NCBI RefSeq assembly: GCF_012952065.1
Contig: NZ_JABCJJ010000006.1
Span: 108,403-172,402 of the forward strand
Source: Cellulomonas fimi
Lineage (GTDB): Bacteria; Actinomycetota; Actinomycetes; Actinomycetales; Cellulomonadaceae
DNA: 64,000 bases
Reading direction: 5' to 3'
The position numbers and the translations under genes are program-made. The notes beneath the pieces were generated by a model, which searched no databases, was not told the DNA's origin, and saw only the letters and a list, made by a program, of their open reading frames with translations. Every line of letters begins with the position of its first letter. The stretch's first letter is position 1. Shown here piece after piece: positions 19,076 to 27,368 of this stretch.

Positions 19076-19809
19076 GCGGACCGGACCCGGCCGACGCGGG
19101 GACCGCGGCGGTCGCGCTGCTCGCGGTCCTCGTGACGCTGGGCGTGACCGCTGCCGTGGGGCCGTCCGGACGACCGGCCCGGGCTCTCGACGTCGACTCC
19201 GCAGGACGCTCGAGCCGCGCGAGGGGCTCGATGCTCGCGCGCGTCACCGGGCGGCTGCCCCGGCCGGGCTCCCGCTCGGGGCAGGCCGTCGAGCGGGCCG
19301 ACCTGGCGACCGTCGTGACCGAGGTCGCGTCCCAGCTCCGGGCGGGTGCCGACCCGGCGCGGGCGTGGCAGGTCGCGCTCGGGCGCCCCCTCGGGGCCGG
19401 CGGGCGACCCGACGCCGCGGCGCTGGCCGGGCGCGGCGACGAGGCCCAGGTCGCCGCCGTGCTGGTGGCCGGAGAGCTGGCCCGGGAGCTCGGCGCGCCG
19501 CTCGCCGCGGTGCTCGACCGCGTGGCCCAGGCGCTCGCGGCCGGGGAGGAGGCGGAGGGGGAGCGTCGTGCCGCGCTCGCGGGTCCCCGCGCGACTGCCG
19601 GGGTGCTCACGATGCTCCCGGTGCTGGGTGTGGTCCTGGGCACGGCCGTCGGCGCCGATCCCGTCGCCGTCCTGCTCGACGGCGGGATCGGCACGCTCGG
19701 GCTCGCGATCGGCGCCGCGCTGCTGGCGGTCGGACGGTGGTGGATCGCCCGGCTCGTGATGATCGCCGCGCGCGCGGGTGACCGGACCCGCAGGCGCCGG
19801 ACGCGGTGA
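19072..19809 (+). CDS. Tad pilus inner-membrane platform protein, TadB-like
   Basis: A 245-residue membrane protein of the T2SSF/TadB type. It has an N-terminal hydrophobic helix (TAAVALLAVLVTLGVTAAV), a cytoplasmic four-helix region (LATVVTEVASQLRAGADPARAWQVAL ... VAAVLVAGELARELGAPLAAVLDRVAQALA) and two C-terminal membrane helices. With TadC it forms the platform on which the TadA ATPase acts. ATG 19072 overlaps the ATPase stop. It is shorter than classical TadB, as is usual in actinobacteria. Confidence 0.85.
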   Translation: MSGPDPADAGTAAVALLAVLVTLGVTAAVGPSGRPARALDVDSAGRSSRARGSMLARVTGRLPRPGSRSGQAVERADLATVVTEVASQLRAGADPARAWQVALGRPLGAGGRPDAAALAGRGDEAQVAAVLVAGELARELGAPLAAVLDRVAQALAAGEEAEGERRAALAGPRATAGVLTMLPVLGVVLGTAVGADPVAVLLDGGIGTLGLAIGAALLAVGRWWIARLVMIAARAGDRTRRRRTR

Positions 19810-19816
19810 GGCGGTG

Positions 19817-20470
19817 ATGCGAGCGCTGCTGACAGCGGCTCTGGTGACGATCTGCGCGCTGGGTGCGACGGCGCCGTGGACGACGACCGGCACCTGGTCG
19901 CGGGCCGCCCGCGACGGGCGGACCCCGGGCCGCGCGCGCGCATCCGCCTCGGCCCGGAGTCTCCGCGGACGTGGTGCGCCCGGTGCGGCCGGTGCGGCCG
20001 CGGACGGGACGCACCCGCTCCTGCACGGACGGGACCTGGTGCACACGCTCGATGTCGTCGTCCTGCTGGACCTGCTCGACGCGGCGATGACCTCCGGCGC
20101 CGGCCTCCCCCGCGCGCTCGGTGCGGTGGGGCGCGCGACCGGAGGTGAGGAGGGGGAGGCGCTCGTCCGCGCGTCGTCCGCCCTCGTGATGGGTGCCGAC
20201 TGGCGCGCCGCCTGGGCCGGCGTGCCATCGCGACTCGCGCCGCTCGTGGACGGTCTCGGTGCCACCTGGGTGTCAGGCGCGGCGCCGGGGCCGGCGCTGC
20301 GCGCGGCGGCGGACCGGTTGCGCCGCGAGCGCCGCGCCGCAGCACGGGAGGCCGCGGGGCGCCTCGGCGTGCACCTCGTGCTACCGCTCGGGCTGTGCTT
20401 CCTCCCGGCCTTCGTGCTCATCGGGCTGGTGCCGGTCCTCGTGTCGCTCAGTGGCGACCTCATCCGCTGA
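19817..20470 (+). CDS. Tad pilus platform protein, TadC-like
   Basis: A 217-residue protein with an N-terminal hydrophobic helix, the T2SSF-like core (VVVLLDLLDAAMTSGAGLPRAL ... RRERRAAAREAAGRLGVHLVLPLG) and a C-terminal membrane pair (LCFLPAFVLIGLVPVLVSL). The motif LPLGLCFLPAFVLIGLVP is typical of actinobacterial TadC-like proteins. ATG 19817 lies 7 bp after the tadB-like stop; a GTG one codon earlier is an alternative. A 205-bp gap follows before the pilin gene, which may have its own promoter. Confidence 0.83.
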   Translation: MRALLTAALVTICALGATAPWTTTGTWSRAARDGRTPGRARASASARSLRGRGAPGAAGAAADGTHPLLHGRDLVHTLDVVVLLDLLDAAMTSGAGLPRALGAVGRATGGEEGEALVRASSALVMGADWRAAWAGVPSRLAPLVDGLGATWVSGAAPGPALRAAADRLRRERRAAAREAAGRLGVHLVLPLGLCFLPAFVLIGLVPVLVSLSGDLIR

Positions 20471-20675
20471 CTCTGCTGTCCACGGCGTCGTCCTTCCCAC
20501 CGGCTGCCCACTGGCAACCCACCCGGCTGCCACCGGTTGCCGGCGGACTGCCCATCTGGCCGTCCACAGGCGGTCGCTCGCCCCGCGCGTCCCCGAGCGC
20601 CGACCGCCGACCGACGACGAGTGGCTCGCTCCCGGCACCGTGGGGTGTCAGCCGTCATCGGAAGGAAGGAACATC

Positions 20676-20918
20676 ATGAGGAACCACATCACTGCCATCG
20701 CCGGACGGGCCCGGGCCCGGGTCGAGCGAGCGCGTGACCGGATCGCGGGTGTGGCCGAGGAGCCCGGCCGGAGCGCCGAGACGGGGATGGCGACGGCCGA
20801 GTACGCCATCGCGACCGTCGCCGCGGCAGGCTTCGCCGGCCTGCTCGTCGTGATTCTGCGGAGCAGCGACGTGCGCGAGCTGCTGCTCGGGATCATCCGG
20901 GGAGCGCTGTCGGTGTGA
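20676..20918 (+). CDS. Flp-type pilin (DUF4244 family)
   Basis: An 80-residue prepilin. After a basic, helical N-terminus of about 35 residues comes ETGMATAEYAIATVAAAGFAGLL: the G-M-A-T-A-E-Y motif is the Flp/DUF4244 cleavage region, with the Glu at +5 followed by a hydrophobic helix. It should form the pilus fibre. A strong GAAGGAAGGA ribosome site precedes ATG 20676, as expected for the most abundant product of the locus. Its stop overlaps the next gene's GTG. Confidence 0.9.
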   Translation: MRNHITAIAGRARARVERARDRIAGVAEEPGRSAETGMATAEYAIATVAAAGFAGLLVVILRSSDVRELLLGIIRGALSV

Positions 20919-21253
20919 GAGAGCGCGAGCGGGGCAGCGTCACCGCGGAGCTGGCGCTCGCGCTTCCCGCGGTGGCGCTCCTGCTCGCGGCCGTGCTCGT
21001 GCTGGGCTCGGCTGCCGTCACGCACCTGCGCTGCGCGGACGCGGCGCGGGCGGCAGCGCGGGCCGCGGCGCTGCGGGAGGACCCCGCCCAGGTGGTCGCG
21101 ACGGCGAAGCGGCTCGCCGGCGCGGATGCGGCGGTCCAGATCGTCCGCGACGACGCCTGGGTCACCGTGACCGTCACGCGAGCCGTGAGCGGGCTCGAGT
21201 GGGCGGTGCCGCTCCGCGCGAGTGCGACCGCCACGGCATGGGTCGAGCCGTGA
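20915..21253 (+). CDS. TadE-like minor pseudopilin
   Basis: A 112-residue TadE-family protein. The N-terminus RERGSVTAELALALPAVALLLAAVLVL has the G-S-x-T-A-E prepilin-like motif followed by a membrane helix; the rest is a small extracytoplasmic domain. Such proteins are processed by the prepilin peptidase and assist Tad pilus assembly. GTG 20915 overlaps the pilin stop (GTGA), and its stop overlaps the next start in the same way. Confidence 0.9.
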   Translation: MRERERGSVTAELALALPAVALLLAAVLVLGSAAVTHLRCADAARAAARAAALREDPAQVVATAKRLAGADAAVQIVRDDAWVTVTVTRAVSGLEWAVPLRASATATAWVEP

Positions 21254-21354
21254 GGGCCCCGGACAGAACCGTGACGGCCCCGGACAGAGCCGTGACGGCC
21301 CCGGACAGAGCCGTGAAGGCCCGGGATCGAGCCGTGTCGGTGCGCGATCGCGCC
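21250..21354 (+). repeat. 21-bp tandem repeat, five copies, in the pseudopilin 5' end
   Basis: Five head-to-tail 21-bp units; units 2 and 3 are identical (GTGACGGCCCCGGACAGAGC then C) and units 1, 4 and 5 diverge gradually. The repeat length is a multiple of three, so copy changes keep the reading frame. Each unit starts with GTG. Confidence 0.9.
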
Positions 21355-21729
21355 CCGACGGTCGGTGGCGGGCACGAGCGCGGGTCGGGCACGGTGCTGG
21401 TGCTCGGGCTGGTGGCCGTCGTGCTGGTGCTGGTCGTGACCGTGAGCCTGCTCGCACGCACGCAGTCCACCCGTGGCGCCGTCCAGGCCGCGGCGGACCT
21501 CGGCGCGCTTGCCGGGGCGCGACGGGTCGCCTCCGCGGGCCCGGCGGCCGGGTGCGCCGTCGCGCAGGCCGTGGTGGCGGAGAACGGGGCGGTCCTGACG
21601 AGCTGCGAGCACGTCGGGGACGGCGTCGTGCGCGTCACCGCCAGCCGCGACAGCGCCCTGGGTCCTGCCCGCGCGAGCGCGCGCGCCGGTCCGAGATCGC
21701 CCGCCGACGAGCGATCTCCGGCCGGGTGA
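21250..21729 (+). CDS. Rv3654c-like Tad pseudopilin with repeat-encoded N-terminus
   Basis: A 159-residue protein whose core HERGSGTVLVLGLVAVVLVLVVTVSLLA is a G-S-G-T prepilin-like motif plus membrane helix, followed by AAADLGALAGARRVA, the pattern of the last gene in actinobacterial Tad clusters. If translation starts at the coupled GTG 21250, about 35 residues of a 7-residue repeat (V-x-A-x-D-R-A) precede the core. Every repeat unit begins with an in-frame GTG, so starts at 21271, 21292, 21313 and 21334 are also possible. It is convergent with the helicase gene, 11 bp from its stop. Confidence 0.8.
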   Translation: MRAPDRTVTAPDRAVTAPDRAVKARDRAVSVRDRAPTVGGGHERGSGTVLVLGLVAVVLVLVVTVSLLARTQSTRGAVQAAADLGALAGARRVASAGPAAGCAVAQAVVAENGAVLTSCEHVGDGVVRVTASRDSALGPARASARAGPRSPADERSPAG

Positions 21730-21740
21730 CGATCTCGCGG

Positions 21741-24242
21741 TCAGTTCGAGGCGTGCGCGAGCACCGCGTCGAGCAGGCGCACGGCGGCGGCCTTCTCGAG
21801 CGGGTTGTTCCCGTTGCCGCACTTCGGCGACTGGACGCAGGCAGGGCAGCCGGTCGCGCACCGGCAGCTCGCGATGGCCTCGCGGGTCGCGCGCAGCCAG
21901 GTGGCGCCGAGACCGTACCCGCGCTCGGCGAACCCCGCACCGCCGGGGTAGCCGTCGTACACGAAGACCGTCGCCTGCTCGGTGTCGACGTGCAGCGCGG
22001 TCGACACCCCGCCGAGGTCCCAGCGGTCGCACGTCGCCAGCAGCGGCAGCAGGCCTATCGACGCGTGCTCGGCCGCGTGCAGGGCGCCGGGCGCCAGCTC
22101 GGCCGTCACGCCGGCCTCGGTGAGCACGGACGTGGGCGCCGTCCACCACACGGCCGCGGTCGTCAGGGTCCGCGCGGGCAGCTCGAGCAGCTCGGTGCCG
22201 AGCACCTGCATGTCGGGGATGCGCTTGCGCTGGAAGCTCATGACCTGCTGGGTCACGTCGACCGAGCCGAACCCCCAGGTCACCGGGCCCCACGACCGCC
22301 GGTCGCGCGTCGAGCGGATGTCGATCGACGTCGTCCAGCGCGCCCAGGTGCCGAAGTCCACGTCGCGTCGCGCGACCAGCGCCACGGCGTCGGGCAGGTC
22401 CAGCTCCTCCACGACGTAGGTCGCACCCTGGTGGACGTAGACCGCGCCGGGGTGCACGGTCGCGTCGGCCGAGGCGGCGTCGACCGTCCCCAGCAGGCGC
22501 CCCGTCTCGAGCTCGACGACCCGCACGGGGTCGCCGCCGGTCCCGCGCAGGTCGGTCAGGCGCGCCGCGCTGTCGTGGTGCGTCCAGTACCAGCCCGACG
22601 AGCGCCGCCGGAGGGCCCCCCGCTCGACGAGCACGTCGAGCAGCTCGGCGGTCCCGGGGCCGAACAGCGGGAGGTCCTCGCCGCGCAGCGGCAGCTCAGC
22701 GGCCGCGGCGCACAGGTGCGGCGCGAGCACGTACGGGTTCGTCGGGTCGAACACGGTGGCCTCGACGGGCGCGGCGAAGATCGCCTCGGGGTGGTGCACC
22801 AGGAACGTGTCGAGCGGGTCCTCGCGCGCGACGAGCGCGACGAGGCCCTCCGCGCCCGCGCGACCGGCCCGGCCCGCCTGCTGCCAGAGCGACACCCGCG
22901 TGCCGGGCCACCCGGCGATCAGCACGACGTCGAGCCCCGAGATGTCGACGCCGAGCTCGAGCGCGTTCGTCGTCGCGAGCGCCCGCAGGGTGCCGTCCCG
23001 GATCGCGGCCTCGAGCGCGCGACGCTCCTCGGGCAGGTAGCCGCCGCGGTACGCCGCGACCCGGCGTGCCAGCCCCCGGTCGACCGCCGCGAGGTGCTGC
23101 TGCGTCACGGTCGCGACCGTCTCGGCCGCGCGCCGCGACCGCGTGAACGCGAGGGTCCGCGCACCCGCGACCGTCAGGTCGGCCAGCAGGTCGGCGATCT
23201 CCGCGGTCGCCGAGCGGCGTGGCCGGTCGGGGTCCGCCTCGACCATCCCCGACCCCGTGCCGACCGTCGGCGCGGGCCCGGGCGTGTCGGTCGCCCACGG
23301 GTCGGCGTCGAGCGGGGCGGTCGACCACGGGGCCTCGGTGCCGGGCAGCTCGGGCGGCTGCCACAGCACCACCGTCTTGCGCCCCGCCGGTGAGGCGTCG
23401 TGCGCGACGGCGAGGACGTCGTCGGCGTCGACGCCCAGCAGACGGGCCGCGCTCAGCGCCGGGTCCGACGTCGTCGCGGACGCGAGCAGGAACGTCGGCC
23501 CGGTCGCCTCGCCGGTCGCGTGCCCGCCGCCGACGCCGCCACGACCCGCCCCGTAGTGCGCGGCCAGCCGGCGCAGGCGGCGCAGGACCAGCGCGACGTG
23601 CGCGCCGAACACCCCGCGGAAGGCATGGCACTCGTCGACGACGACGTAGCGCAGGCTCGCGAGCAGCCGCGCCCACCGGCGGTGGTTGGGCAGCAGGGAG
23701 TAGTGCAGGAAGTCGGGGTTGGTGAGCACGACGTCGGCATGCTCCTGCACCCAGCGGCGGTCCTCCGTCGGGGTGTCGCCGTCGCACGTCGCGACCCGGA
23801 GGTCGCGAGCGCTCCCGGCCGCCAGCAGGCGGTCCAGGCCCGCGAGCTGGTCGGCGGCGAGCGCCTTGGTCGGGCAGAGGTACAGCACCGACCCGCGGCG
23901 CTGAACCGACTCGATGCGGCCGGGGTCGAGCGTGCCGGCGCCGATCGCGGCGCGCACGGACGTCAGGGCGGGGAGCCAGAACGCGAGCGACTTCCCCGAG
24001 CCCGTCGACGTGGCCAGGACGGTGTGCCGACCGGACCACGCGGCGTCGGCGGCCTCCACCTGGTGCCGCCACGGACGCTCGACGCCCAGGGCGCGGTAGT
24101 CGGCGACGAGCGAGCTGTCGGCCCACGCGGGCCAGTCGACCTGCTCCCCCGTGCGCGCCGGGAGGTGCTCGACGTGCGTCAGCCGGTCCGCGCGCCGTCC
24201 CCCGGCCAGCAGGACGTCGAGCAGCGCATCCGTGTCACCCAC
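21741..24242 (-). CDS. MrfA/YprA-type DExH helicase with DUF1998 zinc domain
   Basis: An 833-residue superfamily 2 helicase. Motif I is STGSGKS (residues 79-85), motif II is VVVDECHAF, motif III is LLASATT; the second RecA domain has LATNALELGVDISGLD and QQAGRAGRAG. The C-terminus ends in the DUF1998 four-cysteine cluster C-R-C-x4-C-x2-C-x5-C (just before NGNNPLEKAAAVRLL). This is the MrfA/Hrq1-like layout; MrfA repairs mitomycin-type DNA damage in Bacillus. GTG 24242 was chosen since further extension would enter the divergent STAS gene; an in-frame GTG slightly upstream is possible. Confidence 0.88.
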   Translation of the reverse strand: MGDTDALLDVLLAGGRRADRLTHVEHLPARTGEQVDWPAWADSSLVADYRALGVERPWRHQVEAADAAWSGRHTVLATSTGSGKSLAFWLPALTSVRAAIGAGTLDPGRIESVQRRGSVLYLCPTKALAADQLAGLDRLLAAGSARDLRVATCDGDTPTEDRRWVQEHADVVLTNPDFLHYSLLPNHRRWARLLASLRYVVVDECHAFRGVFGAHVALVLRRLRRLAAHYGAGRGGVGGGHATGEATGPTFLLASATTSDPALSAARLLGVDADDVLAVAHDASPAGRKTVVLWQPPELPGTEAPWSTAPLDADPWATDTPGPAPTVGTGSGMVEADPDRPRRSATAEIADLLADLTVAGARTLAFTRSRRAAETVATVTQQHLAAVDRGLARRVAAYRGGYLPEERRALEAAIRDGTLRALATTNALELGVDISGLDVVLIAGWPGTRVSLWQQAGRAGRAGAEGLVALVAREDPLDTFLVHHPEAIFAAPVEATVFDPTNPYVLAPHLCAAAAELPLRGEDLPLFGPGTAELLDVLVERGALRRRSSGWYWTHHDSAARLTDLRGTGGDPVRVVELETGRLLGTVDAASADATVHPGAVYVHQGATYVVEELDLPDAVALVARRDVDFGTWARWTTSIDIRSTRDRRSWGPVTWGFGSVDVTQQVMSFQRKRIPDMQVLGTELLELPARTLTTAAVWWTAPTSVLTEAGVTAELAPGALHAAEHASIGLLPLLATCDRWDLGGVSTALHVDTEQATVFVYDGYPGGAGFAERGYGLGATWLRATREAIASCRCATGCPACVQSPKCGNGNNPLEKAAAVRLLDAVLAHASN

Positions 24243-24414
24243 CGCAGACCACCCCCGCAGTCTCCCATCGCCCACCGACGGTGCCTGGCCACTGCCCACC
24301 CGGCCGACGGCCGGGCTCAGCCGGTCGACGGCCGCGAGCCGCGCGAGGCTCCGGTGACTCCTTCTGGCCTGCGCTTTGGTTGAATGCACTGCACAACGCA
24401 GAAGGAGGTGGGTC

Positions 24415-24747
24415 GTGGACGTCTCGGTCACCAGCCGCGAGCACGGACCCCGGACGATCATCGAGGTCGCAGGGGAGATCGACGTCTACACGGCCCACGG
24501 GCTCCGCGAGAAGCTCGCCGAGCTGATCGACTCGCAGCACCGCGACCTGCTCGTCGACCTCCGGGGCGTCGGCTTCATGGACTCGACCGGGCTCGGCGTC
24601 CTCGTCGGGGCGCTCAAGCGGGTCCGCGGCTTCGGCGGCAACCTCCAGCTCGTGATCGCTCAGGAGAAGGTCCTCAAGGTCTTCCGGATCACCGCGCTCG
24701 ACCAGGTGTTCGTCATCCACGAGTCGCTCGAGGACGCCCTCGCCTGA
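24415..24747 (+). CDS. STAS-domain anti-sigma-factor antagonist
   Basis: A 110-residue single STAS domain, as in SpoIIAA/RsbV. The phosphorylation loop VGFMDSTGLGVLVGALKRVR (residues about 56-75) contains the conserved D-S-T-G-L-G; the Ser is the usual target of an anti-sigma kinase. The opening strand region reads GPRTIIEVAGEIDVYTAHGLREKL. GTG 24415 has a near-perfect AAGGAGGTG ribosome site at 24401-24409. No kinase or sigma gene is adjacent. The protein is likely cytoplasmic and controls a stress or development sigma factor encoded elsewhere. Confidence 0.93.
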   Translation: MDVSVTSREHGPRTIIEVAGEIDVYTAHGLREKLAELIDSQHRDLLVDLRGVGFMDSTGLGVLVGALKRVRGFGGNLQLVIAQEKVLKVFRITALDQVFVIHESLEDALA

Positions 24748-24792
24748 GCGTCTCGGATCGCGCCGGCGTGGTGCGACCCCGGCCTCGCGAGC

Positions 24793-24834
24793 TGTCAGAC
24801 CGAGCGCGCGCACCGACGCGCGCGAGGCCTGACA
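24793..24834 (-). repeat. 42-bp hairpin repeat, copy E (inverted orientation)
   Basis: Exactly 42 bp, from TGTCAGACC to AGGCCTGACA. Its reverse complement matches copies A-D, so it sits in the opposite orientation. It lies 46 bp after the STAS stop codon. Confidence 0.9.
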
Positions 24835-24865
24835 GCTCCTCCCGTATCCCGCGCGCACACGGCCG

Positions 24866-24907
24866 TGTCAGACCGGACGCGTGCGCCCTCGCGCGCCGTG
24901 CCTGACA
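24866..24907 (-). repeat. 42-bp hairpin repeat, copy F (inverted orientation)
   Basis: Exactly 42 bp, from TGTCAGACC to TGCCTGACA, same orientation as copy E and 73 bp from it, the same spacing as A to B. Confidence 0.9.
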
Positions 24908-24932
24908 GTCGCTTCCCAGGGGCACGACCGGG

Positions 24933-24962
24933 ACGCCACCCGGACATGTGTCCGGGTGGCGT
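24933..24962. repeat. 30-bp perfect palindrome upstream of hppA
   Basis: Two 14-bp arms (ACGCCACCCGGACA and TGTCCGGGTGGCGT) separated by 2 bp. As RNA the 2-base centre would open to a small loop. It ends 99 bp before the hppA start. It could be an operator for a dimeric regulator or a terminator for the STAS transcript; there is no T-run. Confidence 0.85.
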
Positions 24963-25061
24963 GCGCGTCCGTCTGGCTAGACTTCGCCAGTCCGCGCGGC
25001 AACGGGGCCGAACGGGTTCAAGGGGGCGGCCCTCGAGGCCCTGCGTCGTCAAGGAGGACGG

Positions 25062-27359
25062 ATGCTCCAGCTCGGTACTACGAGCCTCACCATCGTCGGG
25101 GTGGTCGCGGCGATCGCCGTCGCGTGCCTGCTCTTCGCGGTGGTGCTGCGGCGGCAGGTGCTCGCCGCGGCAGACGGCACCGCGCGGATGCGCGACATCG
25201 CGGCGGCGGTCCAGGAGGGCGCCGCCGCGTACCTCAACCGGCAGTTCCGCACGCTGATCCTGTTCGCGGTCGTCGTGTTCGCGCTGCTGTTCCTGCTGCC
25301 GGGCGACGCGGGCGTCAAGATCGGTCGCTCGATGTTCTTCCTGCTCGGCGCCGGCTTCTCCGCGGCGATCGGGTACCTGGGCATGTGGCTCGCGACGCGT
25401 GCCAACGTGCGGGTCGCCGCGGTGGCGTCGAAGCCGGGCGGCCGCACCGAGGGCGCCCAGATCGCGTTCCGCACCGGCGGGGTCGTCGGCATGTGCGTGG
25501 TCGGCTTCGGCCTCATCGGGGCGGCCGCGGTGGTGTTGATCTACCGCGGCGAGGCACCCGCGGTGCTCGAGGGCTTCGGCTTCGGCGCCGCGCTGCTCGC
25601 GATGTTCATGCGCGTCGGCGGCGGCATCTTCACCAAGGCCGCCGACGTCGGTGCCGACCTGGTCGGCAAGGTCGAGCAGGGCATCCCGGAGGACGACCCG
25701 CGCAACGCCGCGACCATCGCCGACAACGTGGGTGACAACGTCGGCGACTGCGCCGGCATGGCGGCCGACCTGTTCGAGTCGTACGCCGTGACGCTGGTCG
25801 CTGCGCTCATCCTCGGCAAGGCGGCGTTCGGTGAGCAGGGGCTCGTCTTCCCCCTCATCGTCCCGGCGATCGGGGCGCTCACCGCGGTGCTCGGGGTCCT
25901 GATCACGCGGGTGCGCGGCAACGAGAGCGGGCTGGCGGCGATCAACCGCGGCTTCTACATCTCGGCGATCGTCGCGGCGGTGCTGTCCGCGATCGCGGCG
26001 TTCACCTACCTGCCGGCCACGTTCGCGGAGCTCCCCGGCGTGGGCGAGGGCCTCGCGGACAACGGGGGTGACCCACGCCTGGTCGCGACCGGGGCCGTGA
26101 TCATCGGCATCGTGCTCGCCGGCGTCATCCTGTGGCTCACCGGCTACTTCACGGGCACGACGTCGAAGCCCACGCTCCACGTGGCCCGCACCTCCCAGAC
26201 GGGTGCGGCCACGGTCGTGCTCTCGGGCATCGGCGTCGGCTTCGAGTCGGCGGTCTACACCGCGGGCATCATCGCCGCGGCGATCTGCGCGGCCTTCCTG
26301 CTCTCGGGCGGCTCGGTGGTCCTGGCGCTCTTCCTCATCGCGCTCGCGGGCTGCGGCCTGCTCACCACCGTGGGCGTCATCGTCGCGATGGACACCTTCG
26401 GGCCGGTCAGCGACAACGCGCAGGGCATCGCGGAGATGTCGGGCGACGTCACCGCCGAGGGCGCCCAGGTCCTCACGGACCTCGATGCCGTGGGCAACAC
26501 GACCAAGGCGATCACCAAGGGCATCGCCATCGCGACGGCGGTGCTCGCCGCGACCGCGCTGTTCGGGTCGTACGCCGACACGGTGTCCAACTCGCTCGCC
26601 GAGCTGGGCGAGACCGTGTCCGCAGCCAGCGGCTTCACCGCCGCCCTGCTGGCGTACGAGATCATCTCGCCGATCACGCTCGTGGGCGTGATCCTCGGTG
26701 GCGCGACGGTGTTCCTCTTCTCGGGCCTCCTGATCGACGCCGTGACGCGCGCCGCGGGCGCGATCGTCTTCGAGGTGCGCCGCCAGTTCCGCGACAACCC
26801 GGGCATCATGACGGGCGACGTCCGGCCCGAGTACGGCAAGGTCGTGGACATCTGCACGCGCGACTCGCTGCGGGAGCTCGCGACCCCGGGGCTCCTCGCG
26901 GCGTCCGCCCCGGTCGCCGTCGGGTTCGGGCTCGGCATCGGACCGCTCGCGGGTTTCCTCGCGGGCGCGATCGCGACCGGCGTCCTCATGGCCGTGTTCC
27001 TCGCGAACGCCGGAGGCTCGTGGGACAACGCGAAGAAGATCGTCGAGGACGGCAAGTACGGCGGGAAGAACTCCCCGGCGCACGAGGCCGTCGTCATCGG
27101 TGACACGGTCGGCGACCCGTTCAAGGACACCGCGGGCCCCGCGATCAACCCGCTGATCAAGGTCATGAACCTCGTCGCGCTGCTCATCGCCCCCGCGATC
27201 GTCATGGTCAGCGTCGGTGAGGACGCGAACCACGCGCTCCGGCTCGGGATCGCGGTCGCCGCGGCGGCGGTCGCGTTCGGCTCCGTGGTCATGTCCCGGT
27301 TTCGGGCCGCGCGGGTCGATGCGGACGCCCGCCTCGAGCAGGAGACGCAGCTCGTCTGA
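25062..27359 (+). CDS. hppA: Membrane proton-pumping pyrophosphatase, K+-independent type
   Basis: A 765-residue membrane pyrophosphatase with about 16 helices that couples PPi hydrolysis to H+ export. The catalytic loop DVGADLVGKVEQGIPEDDPRN spans residues 196-215, followed by the metal-binding DNVGDNVGDCAGMAADLFESY. The potassium-specificity site reads GNTTKAITKG with Lys482; Lys here is known to mark K+-independent enzymes, while K+-dependent ones have Ala. The second conserved acidic block VVIGDTVGDPFKDTAGPAIN is present near the C-terminus. ATG 25062 follows AAGGAGG. It leads into the EEP gene 9 bp later. Confidence 0.97.
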   Translation: MLQLGTTSLTIVGVVAAIAVACLLFAVVLRRQVLAAADGTARMRDIAAAVQEGAAAYLNRQFRTLILFAVVVFALLFLLPGDAGVKIGRSMFFLLGAGFSAAIGYLGMWLATRANVRVAAVASKPGGRTEGAQIAFRTGGVVGMCVVGFGLIGAAAVVLIYRGEAPAVLEGFGFGAALLAMFMRVGGGIFTKAADVGADLVGKVEQGIPEDDPRNAATIADNVGDNVGDCAGMAADLFESYAVTLVAALILGKAAFGEQGLVFPLIVPAIGALTAVLGVLITRVRGNESGLAAINRGFYISAIVAAVLSAIAAFTYLPATFAELPGVGEGLADNGGDPRLVATGAVIIGIVLAGVILWLTGYFTGTTSKPTLHVARTSQTGAATVVLSGIGVGFESAVYTAGIIAAAICAAFLLSGGSVVLALFLIALAGCGLLTTVGVIVAMDTFGPVSDNAQGIAEMSGDVTAEGAQVLTDLDAVGNTTKAITKGIAIATAVLAATALFGSYADTVSNSLAELGETVSAASGFTAALLAYEIISPITLVGVILGGATVFLFSGLLIDAVTRAAGAIVFEVRRQFRDNPGIMTGDVRPEYGKVVDICTRDSLRELATPGLLAASAPVAVGFGLGIGPLAGFLAGAIATGVLMAVFLANAGGSWDNAKKIVEDGKYGGKNSPAHEAVVIGDTVGDPFKDTAGPAINPLIKVMNLVALLIAPAIVMVSVGEDANHALRLGIAVAAAAVAFGSVVMSRFRAARVDADARLEQETQLV

Positions 27360-27368
27360 GGGCGGCCG

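Larger units (their letters stand above)
24748..25061. other. 314-bp gap holding two 42-bp hairpins, a perfect palindrome and the hppA leader
   Basis: There is no gene here. In order it holds hairpin copies E and F, a 30-bp palindrome, and a leader with a strong ribosome site (AAGGAGG, 25051-25057). A weak -10-like TAGACT is at 24978-24983, but I cannot find a matching -35. Confidence 0.7.
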
